This document shows, one piece after another, positions 49,767 through 63,655 of a DNA stretch of 64,000 nucleotides. Where the stretch lies: positions 144,245 through 208,244 of the forward strand of contig JAJYXB010000022.1 of assembly GCA_021791195.1 (NCBI GenBank). The letters are read 5' to 3'. Position numbers and translations under genes: made by a program. Origin of the DNA: Actinomycetes bacterium. GTDB lineage: Bacteria; Actinomycetota; Thermoleophilia; BMS3ABIN01. The notes below the pieces were generated by a model. That model worked only from the letters and a program-made list of their open reading frames with translations, was not told the origin of the DNA and searched no databases. Position 1 is the first letter of the stretch. Each line of letters opens with the position of its first letter.

Positions 49767-51119
49767 ATGGCGGAAATCATCAGCAAGGCAAGGAAACTGG
49801 AAGGCGACAAGGTAGAGCTTGAGGTCGAGGTCCCGGCTGACGAGGTCAGGGCACAGGTCGACCATACGCTCAAGCACATGGCCAGCGACGTTCGCATCCC
49901 CGGCTTCCGCAAGGGCAAGATTCCCAAGGCCGTGCTGGTGTCGCGTTTCGGCAAGGAGATGATTTTCTCCCAGACGCTCAAGGATGCGCTGCCGGGCTGG
50001 TATGACCGGGCGCTGACGCAGGCGGGCGTCAAGCCGATCGATTCCCCGGAGCTGGACTTCGACGAACTCGGCGGCCAGGACGAGCCATACAGCTTCAAGG
50101 CGACCGTGCCGGTGGCGCCGCGCCCGCAGCTGGGCAAATACACCGGCATCGAGGTGGAGAAGGAAGTCGTCGAGGTCAAGGATGAAGAGGTCGAGGAGCC
50201 AATCGACCGGCTGCGCAAACGCGCCGGCAAGATCGAGAAGGTCGAGGGGCGGCCCGCGGCCAGCGGCGATTTCGTCGTCATCGATTTCGAGGGTTTTGTC
50301 GACGACGAGCCGCTGGAAGGCGGTTCGAGCAAGGATTACATGCTGGAACTGGGTACCGGCGCTTTCATCCCCGGTTTCGAGGATCAGATTGCAGGAATGA
50401 AAGAGGGCCAGTCGAAAAAGCTTAAGCTGACTTTCCCGGAGGATTATCAGCCCCAGGAGCTCGCGGGCAAGGACGCGGTCTTTGATGTGACCGTCAAGGA
50501 GATCAAGCAGCGGGTGCTGCCCGAGCTGACCGATGAGCTGGTGGCGGACAACAGCGAGTTCGAGACCGTCGAGGAGCTGCGCAAGGACATCCGGTCACGC
50601 ATGGAGCAGGCCCGGGAAGCCGGCGCCGAAAACCTTTTCCGCGAGGCGGCGCTGAAGAAAGCTGTCGAAACGGTAGAGGTCGAGATTCCGCCGGCGATGA
50701 TCGAGAGCCGGGTTGAGGATCTGAAGCGGGAATTCACGGCGGCGCTGCAGGGCAGTGGCGTGACCCTGGAGCAGTACTCCGAGCAGGCGGGCGTGACGCT
50801 CGAGCAGATCGAGGACAACTTCCGCCAGCAGGCCGGGAACCTGGTCAAGGAAGATCTGATGCTGGAAGCGATCGCGGAGAACGAGTCGCTTACAGTCGGC
50901 GACGACGAAGTCGAGGAAGAGATCAGGAAGCAGGCGGAGCGCCGCGGCATCGATGCCGACAAACTCGTCGAGCAGACGCGCAAGGCCGGCCGCGAGGAGT
51001 TCGTCCGGGAAAACCTGCTGAAGCGCAAGGCGCTGGATTTCATCGTCGAGAAGGCGGTGCCGGTGCTCAGGAAGCAGGCGGTTACGGAGGAAGGAAAACC
51101 GGAGATTATTACGCCGTAG
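49767..51119 (+). CDS. tig: Trigger factor
   Basis: VELEVEVPADEVRAQVDHTLKHMASDVRIPGFRKGKIPKAVLVSRFG...GDFVVIDFEGFVDDEPLEGGSSKDYMLELGTGAFIPGFEDQIAGMKEGQ. Confidence 0.96.
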   Translation: MAEIISKARKLEGDKVELEVEVPADEVRAQVDHTLKHMASDVRIPGFRKGKIPKAVLVSRFGKEMIFSQTLKDALPGWYDRALTQAGVKPIDSPELDFDELGGQDEPYSFKATVPVAPRPQLGKYTGIEVEKEVVEVKDEEVEEPIDRLRKRAGKIEKVEGRPAASGDFVVIDFEGFVDDEPLEGGSSKDYMLELGTGAFIPGFEDQIAGMKEGQSKKLKLTFPEDYQPQELAGKDAVFDVTVKEIKQRVLPELTDELVADNSEFETVEELRKDIRSRMEQAREAGAENLFREAALKKAVETVEVEIPPAMIESRVEDLKREFTAALQGSGVTLEQYSEQAGVTLEQIEDNFRQQAGNLVKEDLMLEAIAENESLTVGDDEVEEEIRKQAERRGIDADKLVEQTRKAGREEFVRENLLKRKALDFIVEKAVPVLRKQAVTEEGKPEIITP

Positions 51120-51238
51120 GTCCGCGCGCCTGATGGCGCTGCGGTTTTGTCAATAAACGAAACCAGGAAGACTCAATGACTTTTGATCCGAAGCCCGGAT
51201 TTACTGACTGGCAATCAAATACAGGAGCGCGAAACCAA

Positions 51239-51838
51239 ATGCCATTAATCCCGATGGTCATCGAGCAAACCAGCCGCGGCGAACGGGCTTTTGACATCTA
51301 TTCCCGGCTGCTCAACGAGCGTATCATCTTCCTCGGCAGCGGCGTCTCGGAAGAGGTGGCCAACGTCGTGGTGGCCCAGCTGCTGCATCTGGAATCCGAC
51401 GATCCCGACAAGGACATCAACCTTTATATCAACTCACCGGGCGGCTCAGTCTATGCCGGTCTGGCAATCTATGATACAATGCAGTTTATCAAGCCGGACG
51501 TGGTAACTACCTGCGTGGGGATTGCTATGAGCATGGGCGCACTGATTCTCGCGGGAGGCGCAAAGGGCAAGCGTTTCGCGCTTCCCAATGCCAAGATTCT
51601 CATCCATCAGCTCTCCGGCGGCTTCCAGGGTCCCGCGGCTGACATCGAGATCCATGCCAAGGAAGCGCTGTCACTGCGCAGGCGCCTCGATGAGATCCTG
51701 TCCAGCCATACCGGCCAACCCCTCGAAAAAGTATCTGCAGACACCGACCGCGATTATTTCATGACCTCCGAAGAAGCAAAGGAATACGGCATCATCGACG
51801 AGGTCCTCTCACATCGCGCGGCACTCAAGGGAGAATAA
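51239..51838 (+). CDS. clpP: ATP-dependent Clp protease proteolytic subunit
   Basis: [36 protein letters not shown]...[61 protein letters not shown]. Confidence 0.97.
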   Translation: MPLIPMVIEQTSRGERAFDIYSRLLNERIIFLGSGVSEEVANVVVAQLLHLESDDPDKDINLYINSPGGSVYAGLAIYDTMQFIKPDVVTTCVGIAMSMGALILAGGAKGKRFALPNAKILIHQLSGGFQGPAADIEIHAKEALSLRRRLDEILSSHTGQPLEKVSADTDRDYFMTSEEAKEYGIIDEVLSHRAALKGE

Positions 51839-51841
51839 CTC

Positions 51842-53096
51842 ATGGCGCGTCCCACCGACGGTAACGAACAACTTCTGTGCAGCTTCTGCGGCAAGTCGCA
51901 GCGGCAGGTCAAGAAACTGATCGCCGGTCCCGGCGTATATATCTGCGACGAATGCATCGACCTCTGCAACGAGATCATCGACGAGGAGCTTTCGGCTCCC
52001 GCGAATCTGGATCTTGACAACCTGCCCAAGCCGAAGGAGATCTACGAGGCGCTGGACGAATACGTCGTCGGGCAGGACGAGGCCAAGCGGACGCTGTCGG
52101 TGGCCGTCTACAACCATTACAAGCGCATCCAGATGTTCTCCGGCGAGGACAGCAACGAAGTCGAGCTGCAGAAGTCGAACATCATGCTGCTGGGCCCGAC
52201 CGGCTGCGGCAAGACGCTGCTGGCGCAGACGCTGGCGCGCTTCCTCAATGTGCCCTTCGCCATCGCGGACGCCACGGCGCTGACTGAGGCCGGCTACGTG
52301 GGCGAGGACGTGGAGAACATCCTGCTGAAGCTGATCCAGGCCGCCGACTATGACGTGAAGAAGGCTGAGACCGGCATCATCTACATCGACGAGGTCGACA
52401 AGATCGCCCGCCGCGCCGACAATCCCTCGATCACCCGGGACGTCTCCGGCGAGGGCGTGCAGCAGGCGCTGCTGAAGATCCTGGAGGGCACGGTCGCCAG
52501 CGTGCCGCCACAGGGCGGCCGCAAGCATCCGCACCAGGAGTTCCTCAGCATCGACACCACCAACATCCTGTTCATCTGCGGCGGCGCTTTCGCGCATCTG
52601 GACAAGATCATCGAGCGCCGCGTGGGCCACAAGGGCATGGGCTTCGGCGCCGACGTCAAGAGCAAGGCGGAGAAGGACGTCGGCAGCACCTTTGCTCAGG
52701 TGATGCCGGAGGATCTGCTCGAGTACGGTCTTATCCCCGAGTTCATCGGCCGCCTGCCGGTGGTCACCGCGATCCACAATTTGAACCGCGACGATCTGGT
52801 CCGGATCCTCACCGTGCCGAAGAACGCGCTGGTGAAACAGTTTGAGCGTTTCTTCAGATTTGATAATATAGAACTCGTCTTCGCGCCGGATTCGCTGGAG
52901 GCCATCGCCGAAAAGGCGCTGAAACTGGAAACCGGCGCCCGGGGACTGCGCTCGATCATCGAGCAATCCCTGCTAAATGTGATGTTTGAGCTTCCGTCGC
53001 GCGGCGACGTTCGCAAATGCGTTGTTACCAAGGAAACCATCGAGCGCGAAATCGATCCGACACTGGTGACGGAAGCAGAAAGAATATTGCCGCAAC

Positions 53097-53116
<20 letters not shown>
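51842..53116 (+). CDS. clpX: ATP-dependent Clp protease ATP-binding subunit ClpX
   Basis: [39 protein letters not shown] zinc finger; [40 protein letters not shown]. Confidence 0.98.
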
Positions 53117-55478
<2,362 letters not shown>

Positions 55479-55604
55479 TTCCTTTTCGGGCGATGGGCAG
55501 AAATTATCCTGCCGTAAGGGCGTCTGGCCAGGGACGGTCCTGGCTTTCCGTTTCAGGCGTTCTTATACGGAACGTCCCCTATGATAGAATCGGGCGAATC
55601 CAGC

Positions 55605-58268
55605 ATGCGCCCTGAAATCCATGAACAACTGAAGACGAACACGCGCTACGCGCCGGCCGAGATCGAATCCAGGTGGATGGATCGCTGGCTCGAAGCACAT
55701 CTTTTCACCCCGGACATCGACTCCACCAGGGAATCTTTCTGCATCGCGCTGCCGCCGCCGAACGTCACCGGCTCGCTGCATATGGGACATGCGCTCAACT
55801 CATCGATGCAGGATCTGCTTATCCGCCTCAATCACATGCGTGGCAGGAACACGCTCTGGATCTGCGGCACCGACCACGCCGGCATCGCCACCCAGAACCA
55901 GGTGGAGAAGCAGCTGGCCGGCGAGGGACTCACCCGGCAGCAGGCCGGCCGGGAGGAGTTTGAGAAGCGCGTCTGGAAATGGCGCGAGCAGTATGGCTCC
56001 ACCATCATCAACCAGCTGAAACGGATGGGCTGCTCGCTGGACTACGAAGGCGAGCGCTTCACGCTCGACGAAGGCTACGTCGAAGCCGTCTACCGTGTCT
56101 TCACCTCCCTGTACGAGAAGGGCTTCATCTACCGCGACGAGTACATGGTCAACTGGTGCACCCGCTGTCACACGGCGCTCTCCGACCTGGAGGTCGAGCA
56201 CCAGGAATGCGAGGACAAGCTTTATTATCTGCGCTATCCGCTGAAGGACAGCGCCGACTGGCTGGTGATCGCCACCGCGCGTCCGGAGACGATGCTGGGC
56301 GACACCGCCGTGGCGGTCAATCCTGACGACGAGCGCTACCGCGAGCTTATTGGCCGGCAGGTGATCCTGCCGCTGACTGGCCGCGAGATTCCGGTGATCG
56401 GCGACGATTACGTCGACACCGGCTTCGGCACCGGCGCGCTGAAGATCACGCCGGCCCATGATCCCAACGACTTCGAGATCGGCAAGAAGCACGACCTGGA
56501 GGAGATCAACATCCTCACCTCCGACGGGCGCATCAACCAGGCCGGCGGCGAATTTGCCGGGCTGACGCTGGGGGAAGCGCGCGAGCAGGTGATGATCCGC
56601 ATGGAGCAGGAAGGGCTTGTGGAGAAGGTCGAGCCTTATTCGCACGCCGTCGGCACCTGCTACCGCTGCGGCACCACCATCGAACCGTACATCTCGCTGC
56701 AATGGTTCATGCGCATGGACGAGCTGGCGGCGCCGGCGATCCGCGCGGTGGAGAACGGCGAGGTCAGCTTCGTGCCCGAACGCTGGGCGGGCGTGTATCT
56801 GGAGTGGATGCGCTCGCTCAGGCCCTGGTGCATTTCGCGTCAGCTCTGGTGGGGGCACCGGCTGCCGGTGTGGCACTGCGACGAGTGCGGCGAGATCATC
56901 GTCCGCGAAACTCCGCCTTCCACCTGCCGCTGCGGCTCTTCCGAACTGAGGCAGGAGGAGGACGTGCTCGACACCTGGTTCAGCTCGGCGCTGTGGCCCT
57001 TCGCCACCCTGGGCTGGCCGCAGGCTACCGAACGGCTCGAGACCTTTTATCCCACCAGTGTGCTGGTCACCGCCCGGGACATCATCTTCCTCTGGGTCTC
57101 GCGGATGATCATGATGGGGCTGGAGTTCGCCGAGGGCATCCCCTTCAGCGACGTCATCATCAACCCCACGATCATGGCCCGCGACGGCCGGCGGATGAGC
57201 AAGTCGCTGGGGACCGGCGTCGATCCGCTGGTGCTGATCGACACCTACGGCGCCGATCCGACCCGCTTCGGGCTGCTCAACATGGCTTCCGCCCAGGACG
57301 TGCGTTTTTCCGAGGAGCGGATCGAGATGAGCCGCAACTTCTGCAACAAGATCTTCAACGCGGCCCGTTTTGTGCTGCTGGGCGTCGCCGACGTCAAGCC
57401 CAGGCGCGCCACGGCGCATCTGGCCGACCGCTGGATCGACAGCCGCATGCAGGCCACGGCGGCGGAGCTTAACGAGCTGCTGGACCGCTATGACTTCTCG
57501 GAGGCGACGCGGCTGCTTTACCGGTTTGTCTGGAACGAGTTTTGCGACTGGTACGTGGAGATCGTCAAGCCGCGCCTTTACAGCGACGACGAGGCGCTCA
57601 AGGAGGAGGCCTCCGGGCATCTGCTCTATCTGCTGGACAACGTGCTGAGGATGCTGCATCCATTCATGCCCTTTCTCACCGAGGAACTGGCGTCGATGCT
57701 GCCCGGCGAGCGCGGCTTCCTCATCGAGGCCGAATTTCCCCGGGGAGACGCCGCGCTGCGCGACCTGAGCGCCGAAGCGGGCATGGAGCAGCTGATGGGG
57801 ACCGTGGTTTCACTCCGGACGCTGCGCAACGAACTGCGCGTGCCGCCGTCCAAAACGGCACAGGCGGCGCTGGTGGCAGAGGACGGGGCGATACGGCAGG
57901 TGGTAGAGGATAACTCCGGTTTGATAGAATCACTTGCAAATACGCAACTGCTCGGCACGGCCGCGTCCGAGGAAGGACTGAGCGGAGTCGGCGGCCAGAC
58001 GGCTGTGGCGCTGGTGCCGGGCGGCAAGATGCTGGTGCCGCTTCAGGAACTGATCGACATCGATCAGGAACGCAGCCGGCTCGAGGGCGTCATCGCCAGG
58101 AAAGAGCAGGAAGTAGAGCGGGCGGCGCAAAAGCTGGGCAACAGCAATTTCGTGGCCAAGGCGCCGGCTGAGGTCGTCCGGCAGGAACGGGAAAAGCTGC
58201 GGCAGCACGAGACGCAGCTGGCCGAGCTCAGGCAGCAGCACGAACGCTTTTTCGGGGGAGAGCAGTAG
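55605..58268 (+). CDS. valS: Valyl-tRNA synthetase
   Basis: ALPPPNVTGSLHMGHALN; RMSKSLGTGVDPL; CRCGSSELRQEEDVLDTWFSSALWPFATLGWP; C-terminal coiled-coil. Track start (55581) lies in a TATGAT/TAGAAT box, so ATG 55605 preferred. Confidence 0.95.
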   Translation: MRPEIHEQLKTNTRYAPAEIESRWMDRWLEAHLFTPDIDSTRESFCIALPPPNVTGSLHMGHALNSSMQDLLIRLNHMRGRNTLWICGTDHAGIATQNQVEKQLAGEGLTRQQAGREEFEKRVWKWREQYGSTIINQLKRMGCSLDYEGERFTLDEGYVEAVYRVFTSLYEKGFIYRDEYMVNWCTRCHTALSDLEVEHQECEDKLYYLRYPLKDSADWLVIATARPETMLGDTAVAVNPDDERYRELIGRQVILPLTGREIPVIGDDYVDTGFGTGALKITPAHDPNDFEIGKKHDLEEINILTSDGRINQAGGEFAGLTLGEAREQVMIRMEQEGLVEKVEPYSHAVGTCYRCGTTIEPYISLQWFMRMDELAAPAIRAVENGEVSFVPERWAGVYLEWMRSLRPWCISRQLWWGHRLPVWHCDECGEIIVRETPPSTCRCGSSELRQEEDVLDTWFSSALWPFATLGWPQATERLETFYPTSVLVTARDIIFLWVSRMIMMGLEFAEGIPFSDVIINPTIMARDGRRMSKSLGTGVDPLVLIDTYGADPTRFGLLNMASAQDVRFSEERIEMSRNFCNKIFNAARFVLLGVADVKPRRATAHLADRWIDSRMQATAAELNELLDRYDFSEATRLLYRFVWNEFCDWYVEIVKPRLYSDDEALKEEASGHLLYLLDNVLRMLHPFMPFLTEELASMLPGERGFLIEAEFPRGDAALRDLSAEAGMEQLMGTVVSLRTLRNELRVPPSKTAQAALVAEDGAIRQVVEDNSGLIESLANTQLLGTAASEEGLSGVGGQTAVALVPGGKMLVPLQELIDIDQERSRLEGVIARKEQEVERAAQKLGNSNFVAKAPAEVVRQEREKLRQHETQLAELRQQHERFFGGEQ

Positions 58269-58355
58269 CGCCGAAACTACGGCGTGGCCGCGGGTCAGGA
58301 TTGCGGCGGGCGCCGCATATAAGATTTCATCCATTACAACCAAAGCGCGGGTTTC

Positions 58356-59636
58356 ATGGCAATCAGTGAGATGGAAGAATATTTGATCGAGCTGGACCGG
58401 CTGGGCATGAAGCCGGGGCTGGTGCGGGTCAAGAAGCTGCTGGCCGCGCTGGGCAACCCCGAGAAGCGTCTCAAGACCATCCATGTCGTAGGCACCAACG
58501 GCAAGTCTTCCACGGCCCGCATGATCGCCGCCATTCTGGGAAGCCAGGGGCTGAAGGCCGGCGCCTACCTCTCGCCGCACCTGGTCTCATTCACCGAGCG
58601 GTTCCTGATCGACGGCAAGGAGATCACGCCGGCGCGCTTCGAGAAGCTTATGCTCGAGGTCAGGGCAAAGGCGGAAGAAGTCAACAAGCGTTCACGCAGC
58701 AGCGGGCCGCTTACCCAGTTCGAAGTGCTGACGGCGGCCGCCTATCTGTATTTCCATCAGCAGAAAGTGAACGTGGCCGTCATCGAGGCCGGGCTGGGCG
58801 GACGTTACGACGCCACCAACGTCATCGAATCCAAGGTGCAGGTGCTCACCAACGTGGAACTGGAGCACACCGATCTGCTGGGCAAGACAGTGGCCGCCAT
58901 CGTCAAGGAGAAAACCGCCGTCATCCCGCCCAAGGGGAAAGTGGTGCTGGGGGCGATGTCGGAGGAAGCGCTGAGCGAGGCGCTCAAGGCCTGCCGCCGC
59001 CTGAACGTCAAGCCGATGGTGTTCGACGAGGATTTCTCGCTGCTAAGGGGGAAAGGGGAGCGGTTCGATGTCTGGACGCCGAAAGGCCAGTACCTGGACC
59101 TGTCGCTGACGCTGCTGGGCCAGCACCAGCGCACCAACTGTTCCGTGGCCGTCGCCGCCGCCGAGCTGTTCATGCGCAAGGCGCTGGATGAGAAGAAGCT
59201 GCGGCGGGCGCTGCCCCGGATATCGATTCCCGCCCGGATGGAGATCATCTCCGAAAAGCCGCTGGTGATCCTTGACGGCGCGCACAATCCCAGCGGCATC
59301 GCGCAGCTGCTCTCTTCGCTGGAAAGCATCTCCGCCGGCCGGCGGGTGATCGGCGTCGTCTCGATTCTGAAGGACAAGGATGCGGCCGCGATGCTGGAAC
59401 AGGTGCTCGATTTTTGTGATATCTTATTCATCACTGAGAACTCCAATCCCCGCTGTTCGCCAGCGCAGGAGCTTGCCAAACTGCCGGTGGTGACGTCAAG
59501 TTCGGTCCAGACGTTTGTTGCCAGGGAAAGTCAGTCGGCGCTCGAAAGCGCCTTCAAACTGGCTTCCATCCGCGATGTGATCCTGGTTACGGGTTCCCTG
59601 TACCTGCTGGCCGACATCAAAAAGCGGAAGGCATAA
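58356..59636 (+). CDS. folC: Folylpolyglutamate synthase/dihydrofolate synthase
   Basis: IHVVGTNGKSSTARMIAAILGSQGLKAGAYLSPHLVSFTERFLIDGKEI...VIEAGLGGRYDATNVI...ILDGAHNPSGIAQL. Confidence 0.94.
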   Translation: MAISEMEEYLIELDRLGMKPGLVRVKKLLAALGNPEKRLKTIHVVGTNGKSSTARMIAAILGSQGLKAGAYLSPHLVSFTERFLIDGKEITPARFEKLMLEVRAKAEEVNKRSRSSGPLTQFEVLTAAAYLYFHQQKVNVAVIEAGLGGRYDATNVIESKVQVLTNVELEHTDLLGKTVAAIVKEKTAVIPPKGKVVLGAMSEEALSEALKACRRLNVKPMVFDEDFSLLRGKGERFDVWTPKGQYLDLSLTLLGQHQRTNCSVAVAAAELFMRKALDEKKLRRALPRISIPARMEIISEKPLVILDGAHNPSGIAQLLSSLESISAGRRVIGVVSILKDKDAAAMLEQVLDFCDILFITENSNPRCSPAQELAKLPVVTSSSVQTFVARESQSALESAFKLASIRDVILVTGSLYLLADIKKRKA

Positions 59637-59660
59637 CGCCAAAATTTTAGGAGTCGTCAA

Positions 59661-60188
59661 TTGCACTGGATAATCTTGCAGGCCAGCTCCTCAGCTGATG
59701 GGGCCCAGAGTTTTTTCGATTCTCCCTGGTGGAATTTCGCCACACTGATGACCAAGGCCGTTCTGGTGGCGCTCTGGCTGGCGCTGGGAGTGTGGACTTA
59801 CAAGGACGCCAGACGGCGGATGACGGACTCACTGATGATCGCCATCTCCGTCGCCACCGCGCTGGTCTTCCCGTACGTGGGCGCGCTGTTTTACATGATT
59901 CTGCGCCCTCCCGAGTACCTCGAGGACGTCATCGAGCGCGACCTGGAGATCAGGGCGAAGGAGCAGGAACTTGTTGACGCCGTCGATCTCTGTCCGGCCT
60001 GCCGTCAGCCGGTGAGGGGCGATTTCCTCATCTGTCCCAAATGCCGCCGCCGGCTGAAGACCGCCTGCCACAAGTGCGGCAAGCCGCTGGAGTCCGGCTG
60101 GAAGATCTGTCCTTACTGCGAGGCAGAGATGCGCTCGCCGGCGACTGCCTCGGCGCCTCTGGCCGCCGAAGACGAGCTGTTCGCGTAA
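59661..60188 (+). CDS. Membrane protein with double zinc ribbon
   Basis: TM segments then LCPACRQPVRGDFLICPKCRRRLKTACHKCGKPLESGWKICPYCEAEM. Confidence 0.83.
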   Translation: MHWIILQASSSADGAQSFFDSPWWNFATLMTKAVLVALWLALGVWTYKDARRRMTDSLMIAISVATALVFPYVGALFYMILRPPEYLEDVIERDLEIRAKEQELVDAVDLCPACRQPVRGDFLICPKCRRRLKTACHKCGKPLESGWKICPYCEAEMRSPATASAPLAAEDELFA

Positions 60189-60211
60189 ACGGGAGCATCC
60201 ACTCGTAAAAC

Positions 60212-60305
60212 CCGGGACACCTTGCAATTTTTTTGTGGTTTTTATTATGCATTTGCTGTTAGGTGAAAAATTGCAAGATTTCCCCGGCTATCAAGATGTC
60301 CCTGG
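60212..60305. repeat. Imperfect nested palindrome upstream of ndk
   Basis: CCGGGACAC-CTTGCAATTTTT ... AAAAATTGCAAG ... GATGTCCCTGG; perfect 12-bp inner arms. Confidence 0.6.
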
Positions 60306-60353
60306 TTTTGTCCTGGCTCACGTTGAAAATGATCACTGAAGAACGAGGAGGAG

Positions 60354-60770
60354 ATGTTGGAGCGCACGTTTGTACTGATCAAGCCCGGCGCGGTCGCCCG
60401 CGGCCTGGTGGGCGCGGTCCTGGCCCGTTTCGAAACGCGCGGTTTTCGCATCCGGGCGATGAAATATCTGCAGGTCACCCGCGAACTGGCGGAACAGCAT
60501 TACGAGGAGCACCGCGAAAAAGACTTCTTCGGCGAGCTGGTCAGCTCGATCACATCCGGTCCGGTGGCGGCCTTCGTGCTGGAGGGGCCGGAGGCCATCG
60601 CCGTGGTGCGCAAGATGATGGGCAGCACCAACCCGATGGCGGCCGAGCCCGGCACCATCCGTGGCGACTTCGGTCTGGAGATCGTCGCCAACGTCGTGCA
60701 CGGCTCCGACAGCCCCGCCAGCGCCGAGCGCGAGATCAAGCTGTATTTCAGCGAAAGCGAGATAATCTAG
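60354..60770 (+). CDS. ndk: Nucleoside diphosphate kinase
   Basis: [82 protein letters not shown]...[25 protein letters not shown]. Confidence 0.97.
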   Translation: MLERTFVLIKPGAVARGLVGAVLARFETRGFRIRAMKYLQVTRELAEQHYEEHREKDFFGELVSSITSGPVAAFVLEGPEAIAVVRKMMGSTNPMAAEPGTIRGDFGLEIVANVVHGSDSPASAEREIKLYFSESEII

Positions 60771-60857
60771 GGACGTTGCTTTCCTAAAGTTCCTAATTTC
60801 ATTTCAAAAAATATCGCTGGCGATGGAGAAGCAGGAACGTTAGGAAAGCAACGTCTC
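60770..60857. repeat. REP/MITE-like palindromic element, copy 2
   Basis: GGGACGTTGCTTTCCTAAAGTTCCTAATTTC ... AGGAACGTTAGGAAAGCAACGTCTC; near-identical arms to 49590-49686. Confidence 0.9.
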
Positions 60858-60872
60858 TTCACAGGCGGTAAG

Positions 60873-61490
60873 ATGTATCTGGCATCGAAATCTCCCCGGC
60901 GCAAGGCGCTGCTTGATTCGATCGGCATCGATTACGAGGTCGTCGTTCCTGAGTATGAGGAGGAGGACAGCGGCGTCGAGTTGCCGGCGGAGCTGGTTGA
61001 GCGCCACAGCCGCGGCAAGGCGTGGTCGGTAGTGTCCCGCCTGCGACCGCTGCCAGAGGGCCGGCCCATCCTCGGAGTCGACACGATGGTCGTCATGGGC
61101 GGCCGCGCCGTCGGCAAGGCTGGTGACGCCGAAGAAGCGCTGGCGTTCCTGCGCCTGCTCTCCGGGCGCACACATCTGGTCTATAGCGGCGTGACGCTGC
61201 TATGGCGCGGTTCCGGGGACCCGGAAGCGCCGCTCGAGGAGCAGACCGAGCATGCTGTCACCGAGGTCCACTTTGCCCCGATCCCCGGGGAAGAGCTGGA
61301 ACTGTACGTCGCCAGCGGCGAGTGGCGCGGCAAGGCAGGCGCTTACGCCATCCAGGAGCGGGCGGCGGCCTTCGTCGAATCCATCCGCGGCGACTATACC
61401 AATATCGTCGGACTGCCCTTGCCGCTGCTGGTGCGGATGCTGCGCCAGGCAGGCTGCTGGCCGCCGGCGGGGTGGCTACAGCCGGCGTGA
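60873..61490 (+). CDS. maf: Maf-like nucleotide pyrophosphatase
   Basis: MYLASKSPRRKALLDSIGIDYEVVVPEYEEEDSG...ILGVDTMVVMGGRAVGKAGDAEEALAFLRLLSGRTHLVYSGV...GKAGAYAIQERAAAFVESIRGDYTNIVGLPL. Confidence 0.95.
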   Translation: MYLASKSPRRKALLDSIGIDYEVVVPEYEEEDSGVELPAELVERHSRGKAWSVVSRLRPLPEGRPILGVDTMVVMGGRAVGKAGDAEEALAFLRLLSGRTHLVYSGVTLLWRGSGDPEAPLEEQTEHAVTEVHFAPIPGEELELYVASGEWRGKAGAYAIQERAAAFVESIRGDYTNIVGLPLPLLVRMLRQAGCWPPAGWLQPA

Positions 61491-61716
61491 TTCCGTTTCC
61501 ACATCCATTTGTTATATAATGTCGTCCTTCAAGGGAGCCGCGGCCGCCTCACAAAGCCTGGCCGGGGCGCAAGTTCATAAAGTCCGCAATCCGGGTATCA
61601 GGGGGTGCAGTCTGCGACGCTGGTGTGCGCGTTGGGTCTTTCACCCCCTCTCTGTTACCATGATAAGCTGAACGGGCACTGGCATCCGCAAGCCTCGCCC
61701 TGAAAGGAGATTAGCG

Positions 61717-62763
<1,047 letters not shown>

Positions 62764-62784
62764 ATTTCGTCCTAAGGTTTTAAA

Positions 62785-63654
62785 TTGGCCCGCAAGACCG
62801 TAGCCCAACGTCAAGCGGTGCTGGCAGTACTGCTGCTGGTATCTGTGGGCATGCTCACCCTTTATTTCCGCGAGCCGGTGAGCGGCCTGTTGCATTCCAC
62901 CCAGCGCGGTGGCCTGCGGGTGATCTCACCCCTGGAATCAGGCACCTCGCGCGTCCTCGATCCCTTCAAAGGCGCTTACCAGTGGGTCACGGGCGTCTTC
63001 TCCGCTCAAAGCGAGAACGCGACGCTGCGGCGGGAGGTCGACGACCTGCGCTCCCAGCTCGTGTCCGAAAAAGAGACCGAGGCCGAGAACCAGCGGCTGC
63101 GACAGATGCTCGGTTTTATCAACCAACCTTCATTTCCCAAGAATTACAAGCAGGTGACGGCGCGGGTGATCGGCCGCTCCGGCTCGGTCTGGAACGCCAC
63201 CGTCACTATCAACCGCGGCTCCAGCGATGGCATCATCATGGGGCAGACGGTGGTTAGCGGCCAGGGGCTGGTGGGACAGGTCTCCGCGGTCACCACCAAT
63301 GCCGCCCAGGTGCTGCTCATTACTGACAATACTTCCCACGTGGAGTCGATCGTGCAGAACGGCGGCGCCCAGGGTACGGTGATCGGCAGCATCAACGGCC
63401 AGCTGGAGATGGACTTCGTCGACAAGAACCAGAAGGTATCCAAGCATGACGTTGTGGTGACTTCGGGCACGGGCAAGCTGTTTGTCAAAGGCGTGCCCAT
63501 AGGCGTGGTTGATCAGGTCGGCGACCAGGAGAGCGAGTATTTCAAGAGCATCTCGGTGACTCCGTTCACGGATTTCAGCCGGCTTGAGGAAGTGATGGTG
63601 CTGATCGCGCCTCCGGGCACCGACCAGGCTCCGCCATCTACCGGGGGGAATTAG
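62785..63654 (+). CDS. mreC: Rod shape-determining protein MreC
   Basis: Single N-terminal TM, coiled coil ENATLRREVDDLRSQLVSEKETEAENQRLRQMLGF...VTARVIGRSGSVWNATVTINRGSSDGIIMGQTVVSGQGLVGQVSAVTTNAAQVLLITD. Confidence 0.94.
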   Translation: MARKTVAQRQAVLAVLLLVSVGMLTLYFREPVSGLLHSTQRGGLRVISPLESGTSRVLDPFKGAYQWVTGVFSAQSENATLRREVDDLRSQLVSEKETEAENQRLRQMLGFINQPSFPKNYKQVTARVIGRSGSVWNATVTINRGSSDGIIMGQTVVSGQGLVGQVSAVTTNAAQVLLITDNTSHVESIVQNGGAQGTVIGSINGQLEMDFVDKNQKVSKHDVVVTSGTGKLFVKGVPIGVVDQVGDQESEYFKSISVTPFTDFSRLEEVMVLIAPPGTDQAPPSTGGN

Positions 63655-63655
63655 G

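Noticed and set aside
55525-55579. GGGACGGTCC...GGAACGTCCCC between lon and valS as a third REP copy
   Set aside because: Internal sequence does not match the REP arms; gccaggGACGGTcctggc-ttt is better explained as the lon terminator.
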